Source of the DNA: Lysobacter enzymogenes
GTDB lineage: Bacteria > Pseudomonadota > Gammaproteobacteria > Xanthomonadales > Xanthomonadaceae
NCBI RefSeq assembly: GCF_017355525.1
Contig: NZ_CP067395.1
Coordinates: forward strand, 3,038,001 to 3,102,000
Length of the DNA stretch: 64,000 nt
Direction of reading: 5' to 3'
Of the stretch, positions 8,481 to 17,216 are shown in pieces. Each line of letters begins with the position of its first letter. The stretch's first letter is position 1. A program made the translations under genes and the position numbers. The notes under the pieces were generated by a model that saw only the letters and a program-made list of their open reading frames with translations, did no database searches and was not told the origin of the DNA.

Positions 8481-10073
8481 TCAGCGCGCCAGCGACTTCA
8501 ACGTTTCCAGCGCGTCGGCCTCGGCCGCGGGCTTGTCGCGACGCCAGCGCAGGATGCGCGGGAAGCGCACGGCGATCCCCGATTTGTGCCGGCTCGACCG
8601 ATTGACCGCCCCGAAGCCCAGTTCGAACACGTGCGTCGGCGTCACCGCGCGCACCGGCCCGAACCGTTCCAGCGTGTTGGCGCGGATCCAGCGATCGAGT
8701 TCGAGGATCTCGGCGTCGTCGAGCCCCGAATACGCCTTGGCGACCGGAACCAGTTCGCCTTCGTGCCACAGGCCGAAGGTGTAGTCGGTGTACAGCGAAC
8801 TGCGGCGGCCGTGGCCGGCCTGGGCGTAGATCAGCACCGCGTCGATGTTCAGCGGGTCGATCTTCCACTTCCACCAATCGCCGCGCCGGCGCCCGACCCG
8901 GTACGGCGAATCGATGCGCTTGAGCATCAGGCCTTCCACGCCGCGCTCGCGCGAACCTTCGCGCTGCGCGGCGGCTTCGTCCCAATCGGCCGCCTGCAGC
9001 TGCGGCGACAGCGCGATGCGCGGATCGGAAAGTTCGCCGACTACAGCGGCGAGCGCGGCGCGGCGTTCGTGCAAGGGCCGCTCGCGCCAGTCCTCGCCGT
9101 CGAGTTCGAGCAGGTCGTAAGCGAGCATGCGCGCCGGCGCTTCGGCCAGCGTCTTGGGGCCGGGCTTGCGGCGCTGGATCCGGGTCTGCAGCGCGGCGAA
9201 CGGCAGCGGCGCCGGCTCGCCGTCGCGCCAGGCGAGCAGTTCGCCGTCGAGCACGCAATCGCGCGCAAGCCGTTGCGCGGCGGCTTCGATCTCGGGAAAG
9301 CGGCCGTCCAGGCGCTCCTCGCCGCGCGACCACAGCGCGATGTCGCCGCGGCGCCGGATCAGTTGCAGGCGGATGCCGTCCCACTTCCACTCCAGCAGCC
9401 ACTGCGCGGGCTCGCCGAGCGCTTCGGGCGGCTGCTCCAGCGGCGAAGCCAGGAAGAACGGATACGGTTGCTCGCGGTCGCCGCGTTGCGGCTGCGCCGA
9501 CACCAGCCCGGCCACGAAACTCGGCGACGGCGCCCACGCGCCGAGCATGCGCTGCGCGATCAGGGCGATGTCCACGCCCGACCATTGCGCCAACGCCTGC
9601 TGCACCAGCCGTTGCGAAACGCCCACTCGCAGCGCGCCGGTCAGCAACTTGTTGAACACGAAGCGCTGCTCCGGCGGCAGCTCGCGCCAGCCGCTCAGCA
9701 CCGCTTCGCGACGCCGTTCGGGCTCGCTGCCGGCGACCGGCGCCAGCGTCTGCTCGATCCATGCGTGCAGCGGCCGCTCCGGCGCGGGCGCGGCAGGGTC
9801 GTTCAACAACAGGTTCAGGGTTTCGGCGAGGTCGCCGACCTGTTCGTAGCATTCCTCGACCAGCCACGCCGGCACCGCGGACTCCTCGGCGATCCAGTCG
9901 CGCAACTCGCGTTGATTGGCGATGCGCGCCAGCTTGCCGCCGGACAACAGCCACAGCGCCCAGGCCAGATCGGCCGGCGCCGCGCGGCCGAAGTACTCGA
10001 TCAGCGCCGCGCGCTTGTGCGAGGTCGCGGTGGTGCGGTCGAGATCGCGGTACAGGGCGGCGAACGCCTTCAT
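8481..10073 (-). CDS. ATP-dependent DNA ligase
   Basis: ATP-dependent DNA ligase of 530 aa. An N-terminal helical DNA-binding domain (about 1-200) precedes the adenylation domain, with the nucleotide-accepting Lys230 in EWKWDGIR. Further nucleotidyltransferase motifs follow: DCVLDGELLAW, the GVEGLMLKR motif and DWWKWK. A C-terminal OB-fold domain ends the protein. The start codon overlaps the stop of the upstream exonuclease (ATGA), so the two are translated together. This pair is known as the ligase / ligase-associated exonuclease module. It supplements the NAD-dependent LigA in DNA repair. The helicase that often accompanies the module is not in this window. Confidence 0.95.
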   Translation of the reverse strand: MKAFAALYRDLDRTTATSHKRAALIEYFGRAAPADLAWALWLLSGGKLARIANQRELRDWIAEESAVPAWLVEECYEQVGDLAETLNLLLNDPAAPAPERPLHAWIEQTLAPVAGSEPERRREAVLSGWRELPPEQRFVFNKLLTGALRVGVSQRLVQQALAQWSGVDIALIAQRMLGAWAPSPSFVAGLVSAQPQRGDREQPYPFFLASPLEQPPEALGEPAQWLLEWKWDGIRLQLIRRRGDIALWSRGEERLDGRFPEIEAAAQRLARDCVLDGELLAWRDGEPAPLPFAALQTRIQRRKPGPKTLAEAPARMLAYDLLELDGEDWRERPLHERRAALAAVVGELSDPRIALSPQLQAADWDEAAAQREGSRERGVEGLMLKRIDSPYRVGRRRGDWWKWKIDPLNIDAVLIYAQAGHGRRSSLYTDYTFGLWHEGELVPVAKAYSGLDDAEILELDRWIRANTLERFGPVRAVTPTHVFELGFGAVNRSSRHKSGIAVRFPRILRWRRDKPAAEADALETLKSLAR

Positions 10074-11107
10074 GCGCCCTCGCCTTCGAAGCCTGTCGCC
10101 AGCGCCGCAGCGTCGATGCCGTCCTCGCGCAGCACCCGCACCAGCGCGTCGGCGCGGCCGTGCGTGGCGAGCACGCGCTGCGCGCCGGTGGCGCGGATGC
10201 TGTCGAGCAAGGCGGGCCAGTCGGCGTGGTCGGAAATCACGAAGCCGCGGTCGACGTTGCGCCGGCGCCGGTTGCCGCGTACGCGCATCCAGCCCGAGGC
10301 GAACCCGGTCTGGGCGTCGCGGAAGCGGCGCATCCACGCCGAGCCGAGCGCCGACGGCGGCGCCAGCACCAGTTCGCCGGCGAACGCGTCGCGCGCGGCC
10401 GCGGCGGACGATCGCCCCGGCGCAGGCAATTCGGCCACAGGCCGGGTTTCCACCATCGCCACGCCGGCCTCGCGGTAGACCTGCACGCCGGCCTCGATCG
10501 CGCCGTGGGTCCACACCGGCCGGTCGTCCAACCCGCGCAGTTCGGCCAGCACGCGCTGCGCCTTGCCCAGCGCGTAGCAGCACAGCACCGCGGCTTCGCC
10601 GCGCTCGGCGCAACGCTCGCGCCATTGCGCGATCTGCGCGATCTCGTCGCGGGTATCGGGCCAGCGGTAGATCGGCAGGGCGAACGTCGCCTCGGTCACG
10701 AAGGTGTCGCAGGCGACCGGCTCGAACGCCGCGCAGGTCGGATCGCTCTGGCGCTTGTAGTCGCCCGAGACCACCCACACCCGGCCGCGCGCTTCGATCC
10801 GGACCTGGGCCGAGCCGAGCACGTGCCCGGCCGGGTGCAACGACACCCAGGCTTCGCCTATCTGGAACGGCGCGCCGTACTGGTGGGCGCGATAACGCCG
10901 CTCGCCGAGCCGCCAGCGCAGGATCGGCAGGCCCGCCGCGCTGGTGTGGTACTCGCCCATGTCGGGCCGGGCGTGATCGCCGTGGCCGTGGGTCACCACC
11001 GCGCGCGCGACCGGCCGCCACGGGTCGATGTAGAAGTCGCCGGACGGGCAGTACAGGCCTTCGGGACGCACCACCACCAGATCGTCCGGGCGTTCGTTCG
11101 CGCTCAT
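10070..11107 (-). CDS. ligase-associated DNA exonuclease (metallo-beta-lactamase fold)
   Basis: Predicted nuclease (345 aa) of the metallo-beta-lactamase/beta-CASP-like superfamily. The metal-binding motif THGHGDHA is near residue 40, with later His/Asp ligands in HPAGHVLGSAQ, VVSGDYK and the C-terminal VISDHADWPAL and THGRAD stretches. These proteins are found beside ATP-dependent ligases, as here. Start ATG 11107 was chosen over a GTG 9 nt upstream. The downstream ligase start overlaps its stop. The role is probably end processing before ligation, known from the family and its context rather than shown here. Confidence 0.93.
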   Translation of the reverse strand: MSANERPDDLVVVRPEGLYCPSGDFYIDPWRPVARAVVTHGHGDHARPDMGEYHTSAAGLPILRWRLGERRYRAHQYGAPFQIGEAWVSLHPAGHVLGSAQVRIEARGRVWVVSGDYKRQSDPTCAAFEPVACDTFVTEATFALPIYRWPDTRDEIAQIAQWRERCAERGEAAVLCCYALGKAQRVLAELRGLDDRPVWTHGAIEAGVQVYREAGVAMVETRPVAELPAPGRSSAAAARDAFAGELVLAPPSALGSAWMRRFRDAQTGFASGWMRVRGNRRRRNVDRGFVISDHADWPALLDSIRATGAQRVLATHGRADALVRVLREDGIDAAALATGFEGEGA

Positions 11108-11232
11108 AGCCGCCACTATATGGCGCAGCGATCGTTCGTTCGGCGTGGCGACGGCCCTGCCCCGTCCTTCGCGGCTCGCTAACCTGCCGGGTTACACCGT
11201 AAGCGCTGAATCGGGCTGCCCTTGAGGCGTTT

Positions 11233-11730
11233 ATGATCGAACGACGCGTCTATCGCGCTGAAAACATCCAGGCCGCACGCGAAGCGGTCGTCGTGCTGCG
11301 CGAACAAGGTCTCGGCGAGGAAGCCGTTTCCCTGGTCGCGCGTTCGGACGTCGAACTCGAAGCGATTTCCGACCGGCACCACGACGCCGACGTCGATTTC
11401 GTCGACGCGGCCTCGCGCGGGGCCGGCGTCGGCGCCGTCACCGGCCTGCTGGCCGGGCTGGCGGCCACGGCGTTCCCGCCGCTCGGCATCACCCTGGCCG
11501 GCGCGGCCGTGCTCGGCGCGGTCGGCGCGGCGGTCGGGTCGTGGGCGTCGGCGCTGAGCGGCGAAACCCTGCCCGAATCGGTGCGCCGGCAGTTCGAGGA
11601 GGAAATCCAAGCAGGAAGGATTCTGTTGCTGGTCGACGCGCCTGCGGAAGACCAGGCACGGCTGCGCGCATCGCTCGAATCGGCCGGCCTGCGCGCGCTG
11701 GATCGGGTTGCGCCGTCAGCGGCGATCTGA
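11233..11730 (+). CDS. conserved hypothetical protein with glycine-zipper membrane segment
   Basis: Protein of 165 aa with no assigned function. The N-terminal 50 residues look like a compact alpha/beta domain. A Gly/Ala-rich hydrophobic stretch follows (about 63-105, GAGVGAVTGLLAGLAA and later GAAVLGAVGAAVGSW), typical of glycine-zipper membrane hairpins. The C-terminal 50 residues form a second soluble part containing LLLVDAP. Similar proteins are often annotated as general-stress or DUF1269-like membrane proteins; that comparison is from memory. It stands alone, divergent from the exonuclease gene. Confidence 0.8.
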   Translation: MIERRVYRAENIQAAREAVVVLREQGLGEEAVSLVARSDVELEAISDRHHDADVDFVDAASRGAGVGAVTGLLAGLAATAFPPLGITLAGAAVLGAVGAAVGSWASALSGETLPESVRRQFEEEIQAGRILLLVDAPAEDQARLRASLESAGLRALDRVAPSAAI

Positions 11731-11815
11731 GGACGGCCTGCGGGGCCGCCGTCTTCTGCGGCGCGGCAGAATCCAGTCCGCACTCGTGCGCGCGAGCCTC
11801 GCGCACCGCGCGCGC

Positions 11816-12466
11816 CTAGGCCCCGGTCTGACGATGCGGCGCGCGCACCGGCTTGGATTCGGGCGACTTGTCCTCGCGCAGCACGATCGACAGCACCACG
11901 ATCGACAGCACCGCCAGGAACTCGCTCTGCCAGTTCTGGAACGATTCGAACCAGAACGTCGAACCGCCGACGTGTTCGACCAAGGTTTCCGGCGCGCGCC
12001 CTTGCAGCCGGCGCTCGTCGTTCTCGTGGCGCCAACTGCCGTAGGCGTGCAGCGCGAACGATGCGAGGAACAGGCCCATGAACGCCGCGGTCAGCGAATG
12101 CGAATACAGCGTGCGACACCATCCGCCCTTGCGCACCGGCCACGGCGCCGGACCCGGCTCGATCTTCTCGGGCTCCTCGTCGAACCCACGCGACTCCGCC
12201 GAACCGCGTTGCCGCAGCCACACCGTCAGCAGCACATACATGCTCATCTGCAGGAATTCGCTTTCCCAGTTCTCGAAGGTCGCGGAAATGAAGTGCCCGC
12301 TGTCGAAGTAAGCCCACAGGCCCAGCGGCGCCTGGCCCTCGCGCAGCAATTCTTCGTTCCAGGCGGCGCGGCCGGTCAGGATCTGGCCGAGCAGGAAGAC
12401 CATGAAGATCGCGGCCAGCACCAGGCTGAGGCCGTTGCGCCGAAAGAAAGACGGTTCGCGTCGCAT
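11816..12466 (-). CDS. DUF6766-like membrane protein with internal duplication
   Basis: Inner-membrane protein (216 aa) with about four hydrophobic segments. Two halves are related: FISATFENWESEFLQM (about residues 59-74) is echoed by FWFESFQNWQSEFLAV near residues 170-185, each followed by a hydrophobic helix. This suggests an ancient duplication of a two-helix unit. The layout fits the DUF6766 family, which has no known function. The gene is divergent from the ferritin-like gene at 12610, with a 143-nt shared upstream region containing two GTTCAC copies near 12533 and 12543. Confidence 0.82.
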   Translation of the reverse strand: MRREPSFFRRNGLSLVLAAIFMVFLLGQILTGRAAWNEELLREGQAPLGLWAYFDSGHFISATFENWESEFLQMSMYVLLTVWLRQRGSAESRGFDEEPEKIEPGPAPWPVRKGGWCRTLYSHSLTAAFMGLFLASFALHAYGSWRHENDERRLQGRAPETLVEHVGGSTFWFESFQNWQSEFLAVLSIVVLSIVLREDKSPESKPVRAPHRQTGA

Positions 12467-12609
12467 CGCCGGTTGCGCTCCGAACGCAGTGGAGTCGCAA
12501 TCACGATCCGCCGGTCGGCGTTAGCGCGATGTTCACGCGAACGTTCACCAGCGCTGAATTTGTCGGGCCTTACGTTGCCTACACGCCAGCAACCCACCCG
12601 GAGACACCG

Positions 12610-13227
12610 ATGGCCAGCAAGCGACACGACCGCGCGCAATTGAACGAACTGCTTTACCAGGCGCTGGAAACCGAAAGCGGCGGCATCAAGATCTACGAGA
12701 CGGCGATCGAATGCGCCGTCAATGCCGACCTGCGCGAGGAATGGCAGGGTTACCTCGACGAAACCCGTCGCCACCACGAAATCCTGACCGCGGTGCTGAC
12801 CGAATTGGGGCTCGACCCGAAGGCGCGCACGCCGGGCCGCGAGATCGTCGCCCACATCGGCGCGTCGCTGGTCAAGGCGATGCGCATGGCGATGGCCGCC
12901 GGCGACCCGCAGGCCGCCGAACTGGTCGCGGCCGAGTGCGTGGTGCTGGCCGAAACCAAGGACCACCAGAACTGGGAACTGATCGGCCACGTCGCCAAGA
13001 ACAGCAGCGGCAAGGAAGCGGCGACGCTGATGGACGCCTATGAGCAGGTCGAAAAAGAAGAAGACCACCACCTCTACCACACCAAGGGCTGGGGCCGGGA
13101 ACTGTGGATCGGCAGCCTCGGCTTCAAGGCGGTGCTGCCGCCGCCGGAGGAGGTCAAGCACGTGGAGACCGCGATCGGCGCTTCGCGCGCGGAGCAGGCG
13201 CGCGAGCGGATGTTGAAGAAGAACTGA
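12610..13227 (+). CDS. ferritin-like / rubrerythrin-type hypothetical protein
   Basis: Soluble helical protein of 205 aa. ExxH pairs are spaced along helices: DETRRHHEI near residues 50-58, ETKDHQNWE near 116-124 and EKEEDHHLYH near 147-156. This resembles the metal-binding pattern of ferritin-like four-helix bundles. There is no signal peptide or membrane segment. Start ATG 12610 follows GGAG, and an upstream in-frame start gives only a low-complexity extension. A strong terminator follows its stop. An oxidative-stress or metal-handling role is inferred; no partner gene is adjacent. Confidence 0.8.
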   Translation: MASKRHDRAQLNELLYQALETESGGIKIYETAIECAVNADLREEWQGYLDETRRHHEILTAVLTELGLDPKARTPGREIVAHIGASLVKAMRMAMAAGDPQAAELVAAECVVLAETKDHQNWELIGHVAKNSSGKEAATLMDAYEQVEKEEDHHLYHTKGWGRELWIGSLGFKAVLPPPEEVKHVETAIGASRAEQARERMLKKN

Positions 13228-13288
13228 GAGCGATCTCGCGCGAACCCCGCCGGCATCGGCGGCGAGTCGGCGCCGACGCCGCGAAAAG

Positions 13289-13314
13289 AAAAGGGGCTCC
13301 GCAGAGCCCCTTTT
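13289..13314. terminator. bidirectional intrinsic terminator
   Basis: Stem AAAAGGGGCTC / GAGCCCCTTTT around a 4-nt loop lies between two convergent genes, the ferritin-like gene (+) and nrdJb (-). The stem gives U-runs in both directions. Confidence 0.9.
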
Positions 13315-13367
13315 CGCCGTCTGGTTTTTTGCGACGCGTCCCGGCGCAGGACCGGCGACTTATGCGC

Positions 13368-14147
13368 TCACCCGCACTTCGAATACCCGCAGTTCAAGCA
13401 CGTCGCGCACCCGTCCATGATGACCACGGCCTTGGCGCTGCACTTGTGGCACATCGTCGCGCTGGGCGGGAAGCTGGCGCCTTCGCCGGTCACGGTCACG
13501 TCTTCGTTGCGCGGGGCGACTACGGTGATCGAGCCGCCGGCGTCAGCGTTTTTTTTTGAGCGTTCCTCGTAGGCGCGGCGCTTCTCGGCGATGAGCTCGC
13601 GCTGCGAATCGCTCATTTCCGGGTCGTGGATCATGCCGATCGACTTGAGGTGGTCTTCGACTATCGCGCCGAGTTCGGCCACCAGCGAGGGCATGTACAC
13701 GCCGCCGGCCTTGAAGTAGCCGCCGCGCGGATCGAACACGGCCTTCATCTCGTCGACCAGGAAGGTCACGTCGCCGCCCTTGCGGAACACCGCCGACATG
13801 ATGCGCGTCAGCGCCACGATCCACTGGAAGTGGTCCATGTTCTTGGAGTTGATGAAGATCTCGAACGGACGGCGCGATTCGTGTTCGGTGCCGGCGTTGA
13901 GCACGATGTCGTTGATGGTCACGTACAGCGCGTGCTCGAACAGCGGCGATTTGATCTTGTAGGTCGAGCCGATCAGGATCTCGGGGCGTTCGATGCGTTC
14001 GTGCATCTGGATCACGTCGGCGGTCGGCAGCTCGGCCGGCGCGGCGGGCGCGCTCGCGGCGGCGGCCTTGGCGGCGGCGTCCTTCGCCTTGTCTTCCGGC
14101 GTGACCACGCTGTAGCCCTTGATTTTCTTTTCGATCTTGACGGCCAT
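13368..14147 (-). CDS. nrdJb: B12-dependent ribonucleotide reductase, C-terminal subunit NrdJb
   Basis: Second part (259 aa) of a split class II ribonucleoside-diphosphate reductase. In single-chain NrdJ this sequence is the C-terminus. A TSCPD-type region (RPEILIGSTYKIKSPLFEHALYV onward, about 53-150) is followed by a C-terminal Cys-rich tail, CHKC then CATCLNCGYSKCG, which would carry the redox-active cysteines that re-reduce the active site. It starts at ATG 14147 after AGGAG. A run of nine A (coding strand) lies in the SKKN codons at 13549-13557. In Pseudomonas the two halves are nearly contiguous; here a histone H1-like gene separates them. Confidence 0.92.
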   Translation of the reverse strand: MAVKIEKKIKGYSVVTPEDKAKDAAAKAAAASAPAAPAELPTADVIQMHERIERPEILIGSTYKIKSPLFEHALYVTINDIVLNAGTEHESRRPFEIFINSKNMDHFQWIVALTRIMSAVFRKGGDVTFLVDEMKAVFDPRGGYFKAGGVYMPSLVAELGAIVEDHLKSIGMIHDPEMSDSQRELIAEKRRAYEERSKKNADAGGSITVVAPRNEDVTVTGEGASFPPSATMCHKCSAKAVVIMDGCATCLNCGYSKCG

Positions 14148-14220
14148 GGGCCCGACTCCTGCGTTGCTGCGCTGCGATTGCTGATGGGGGAACTCGTTGC
14201 CGGGCGGGGACGCCGCCCTG

Positions 14221-14248
14221 CCCTCTCCCGTCGCGGGACGGGAGAGGG
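14221..14248 (-). terminator. 12-bp hairpin between histone-like gene and nrdJb
   Basis: Perfect arms CCCTCTCCCGTC and GACGGGAGAGGG around a 4-nt loop, 12 nt after the histone-like stop codon. No clear U-run follows on the minus strand, so it may be an RNA-stability element or weak attenuator. The sequence also resembles the dispersed CCCTCTCCCG repeats near 43.8 kb. Confidence 0.55.
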
Positions 14249-14260
14249 GCTTCAGGGAAC

Positions 14261-14779
14261 TCAGCGCTTGGCGGCCTTCTTGGCGGCTTTCTTGGCCGGC
14301 GCCTTCTTGGCCGCGGCCTTCTTCACCGCCTTCTTCGCGGCTTTCTTGGCGGGCGCTTTCTTCGCCGCCTTCTTGGCGGTCTTCTTGGCCGCGGCCTTCT
14401 TCGCCGGAGCCTTCTTCGCCGCGGCCTTCTTGACCGCCTTGACCGCCTTCTTCACCGCTTTCTTGGCCGCGGCCTTCTTGGTCGCGGCCTTCTTGGCGAC
14501 CTTCTTCGCAGCCTTCTTCGCCGCCTTCTTCTTGCCGGTGGCCTTGGCCTTGAGCGCGTTCACTTCCTTCTTGGCCTCGGCGCTGGCCTTGGCCAGTTTC
14601 TTCTTGGCGGTGCCGACCGCTTTCTTGGCGGCCTTGCGCGCCCGGGTCGCGGTCTTCTTGACCGAGGCCACGGCTTCTTCGGCGCGGCTGGCGATGGCGG
14701 TGCCGAGATTCGACGCGGTTTCCTTCACGTTCTCGGCCGCCTGGGTCAGGGTCGCCGTCACTCCATTACCGTTGCTCAT
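14261..14779 (-). CDS. histone H1-like Lys/Ala-rich DNA-binding protein
   Basis: Basic protein of 172 aa. The first ~50 residues resemble a short helical head (ATLTQAAENVKETASNLGTA). The rest is a long array of Ala/Lys pentads (KKAAK, APAKKAA) like the C-terminal tails of bacterial histone H1-like proteins (HctB/AlgP type). It would bind DNA or RNA non-specifically and compact the nucleoid. Start ATG 14779 has a GAGGAGG Shine-Dalgarno. Its position between the two halves of a ribonucleotide reductase suggests a link to DNA synthesis, or simply an insertion; which is not known. Repeat number in such genes often varies between strains. Confidence 0.88.
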   Translation of the reverse strand: MSNGNGVTATLTQAAENVKETASNLGTAIASRAEEAVASVKKTATRARKAAKKAVGTAKKKLAKASAEAKKEVNALKAKATGKKKAAKKAAKKVAKKAATKKAAAKKAVKKAVKAVKKAAAKKAPAKKAAAKKTAKKAAKKAPAKKAAKKAVKKAAAKKAPAKKAAKKAAKR

Positions 14780-15062
14780 TGTGCCCTCCTCGTGGGCGGT
14801 TTCCGTCTGGGCGCGCATTCTGGCGAACGCGCTGGGCGATACGCTTGCGGTTGCAGCAATCGGGGTGTTGCCGGAGTGATGCTATACCCGCGGCGCGCTG
14901 TAAAAACAGAGGGCGCGCCGCACTGCGACCAACGGCGGAAAATCCGCGCGGCGCGAGGGATCGGAAAACCGGTCGGGCGCCGCGCTCCGCCCGCCGCCTG
15001 AACGGGAACGCCCGCCTGGCGCAGTCCGGCCCGCAGGCCGGCCGCGCGCGGCGGGCGCGCCG

Positions 15063-17216
15063 TCAGAACTTGCCGTAATAGCCTTCTTTCAGCGCGTCGA
15101 ACAGGTTCGCGGCGGTGTGCATCTCGCCGTCGTATTCGATCTGCTCGTTGCCCTTGACCTCGAGCACGCTGCCGTCTTCGAGCTCGAAGCGGTAGGTGGT
15201 GTTCTCCAGGTCCGCTTCCTTGACCAGCACGCCCTGGAACGCGGCCGGGTTGAAGCGGAAGGTGGTGCAGCCCTTGAGGCCCTGCTGGTGGGCGTAGCGG
15301 TAGATGTCCTTGAACTGCTCGTACGGGTAGTCCGTGGGCACGTTCGCGGTCTTGGAAATCGAGGAATCCACCCACTTCTGCGCGGCGGCCTGGACGTCGA
15401 CGTGCTCCTTCGGCGAGATGTCGTCGGCGGCGATGAAGTAGTCCGGCAGCCGGGCCTCGGCCTCGTCGCTGAACGGCATCGCCTTGGCGTTGATGAGCTC
15501 GCGATAGGCCAGCAGCTCGAACGAGTAGACGTCGACCTTTTCCTTGGACTTCTTGCCTTCGCGGATCACGTTGCGGCTGTAGTGATGGGCGAACGAGGGC
15601 TCGATGCCGTTGGAGGCGTTGTTGGCCAGCGACAGCGAGATGGTCCCGGTCGGGGCGATCGAGCTGTGGTGGGTGAAGCGCGAGCCGACCTCGGCCAGCT
15701 CGTCGACCAGCTCCGGCGCCACCTCGGCGACCCGCTGCATGTAGCGCGAGTACTTGGCGTGCAGGACCTTGCCGGGGATCTCCTGGCCCACGCTCCAGCC
15801 GTCGCGCTGCATTTCCGGACGCTTGCGCAGCATCTCGGCGGTGACGGCGAAGATCTCCTCCATGATCGGCGCGGCGCCCTTCTCCTTGGCCAGCGCCAGG
15901 CCCATCTCCCAGCCGGCCACGGCCATTTCGCGGGCGATGCGCTCGGTGAACTCGCAGGATTCGGCCGAACCGTACTTCATCTTCAGCATCGTGACCGTGC
16001 TGCCGAGGCCGAGGAAGCCCATGCCGTGGCGGCGCTTGCGCATGATCTCGTTGCGCTGCTGCTCCAGCGGCAGGCCGTTGACCTCGACCACGTTGTCGAG
16101 CATGCGGGTGAACACGCGCACGACTTCCTTGTATTCCTCCCAGTCGAACTCGGCGCGCTCGGTGAAGGCGTTGCGCACGAACTTGGTCAGGTTGACCGAA
16201 CCCAGCAGGCAGGCGCCGTACGGCGGCAGCGGCTGCTCGCCGCAGGGGTTGGTGGCGCGGATGCTCTCGCACCACCAGTTGTTGTTCATCTCGTTGACGC
16301 GGTCGATCAGGATGAAGCCCGGCTCGGCGTAGTCGTACGTCGAGACCATGATCATGTCCCACAGGTGGCGCGCGCGGATGTGGCCGTAGATCTTGCACGC
16401 CACCAGGCCGTCGTCGCGGACCACGTAGTTGCGGTGGCTCGGCCAGTCGCGCCAGACCACCTGGTCGGCGTCGTCGAGGTCCAGGTCGCCGCGCTCCTTG
16501 ATGTTGACCGGGAACACCAGCGGCCAGTCGGCGTCCTGGTCGACCGCCTGCATGAAGCCGTCGGTGATCAGCAGCGACAGGTTGAACTGGCGCAGGCGGC
16601 CGTCTTCGCGCTTGGCGCGGATGAAGTCCTTCACGTCGGGATGGCTGACGTCGAAGGTGCCCATCTGCGCGCCGCGGCGGCCGCCGGCGGAGGACACGGT
16701 GAAACACATCTTGTCGTAGATGTCCATGAAGGACATCGGACCCGAGGTATAGGCGCCGGCGCCGGCGACGAACGCGCCGCGCGGCCGCAGGGTCGAGAAT
16801 TCGTAGCCGATGCCGCAGCCGGCCTTGAGGGTCAGGCCCGCTTCGTGGACCTTTTCCAGGATCCCGTCCATCGAATCCTCGATGGTGCCCGAGACCGTGC
16901 AATTGATGGTCGAGGTGGCCGGCTTGTGTTCCAGCGCGCCGGCGTTGGAGGTGATGCGGCCGGCGGGGATGGCGCCGCGGCGCAGCGCCCAGACGAAACG
17001 CTCGTACCAGTACTGCTGCTTGTCGCTGTTGGGCTCGGCGTCGGCCAGGGCCCGCGCCACGCGCTGGTAGGTTCCGTCGATGTCGGCATCGACCGCTTCC
17101 CCCGACTTGGTCTTGAGCCGGTACTTCTTGTCCCAGATGTCCTGGGACGCGGGCTGCAGCGCGATGTCCTGCTCTGCCGCCGGGTGCTTGACCGCCTCGA
17201 GGCGCACGGTGCTCAT
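15063..17216 (-). CDS. nrdJa: adenosylcobalamin-dependent ribonucleoside-diphosphate reductase, catalytic subunit NrdJa
   Basis: Large subunit (717 aa) of a class II ribonucleotide reductase, which makes deoxyribonucleotides with coenzyme B12 and needs no oxygen. Visible hallmarks are STINCTVSG with the first active-site Cys, the NPCGEQPLPPYGACLLGSVNL active-site region with its Cys and Glu, and the APTGTISL loop. The C-terminal redox Cys pair is absent from this chain and is supplied by NrdJb. ATG 17216 follows AAGGAG. A 10-bp GC hairpin sits just upstream of that site. The 283-nt gap to the histone-like gene suggests that gene may have its own promoter. Confidence 0.96.
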   Translation of the reverse strand: MSTVRLEAVKHPAAEQDIALQPASQDIWDKKYRLKTKSGEAVDADIDGTYQRVARALADAEPNSDKQQYWYERFVWALRRGAIPAGRITSNAGALEHKPATSTINCTVSGTIEDSMDGILEKVHEAGLTLKAGCGIGYEFSTLRPRGAFVAGAGAYTSGPMSFMDIYDKMCFTVSSAGGRRGAQMGTFDVSHPDVKDFIRAKREDGRLRQFNLSLLITDGFMQAVDQDADWPLVFPVNIKERGDLDLDDADQVVWRDWPSHRNYVVRDDGLVACKIYGHIRARHLWDMIMVSTYDYAEPGFILIDRVNEMNNNWWCESIRATNPCGEQPLPPYGACLLGSVNLTKFVRNAFTERAEFDWEEYKEVVRVFTRMLDNVVEVNGLPLEQQRNEIMRKRRHGMGFLGLGSTVTMLKMKYGSAESCEFTERIAREMAVAGWEMGLALAKEKGAAPIMEEIFAVTAEMLRKRPEMQRDGWSVGQEIPGKVLHAKYSRYMQRVAEVAPELVDELAEVGSRFTHHSSIAPTGTISLSLANNASNGIEPSFAHHYSRNVIREGKKSKEKVDVYSFELLAYRELINAKAMPFSDEAEARLPDYFIAADDISPKEHVDVQAAAQKWVDSSISKTANVPTDYPYEQFKDIYRYAHQQGLKGCTTFRFNPAAFQGVLVKEADLENTTYRFELEDGSVLEVKGNEQIEYDGEMHTAANLFDALKEGYYGKF

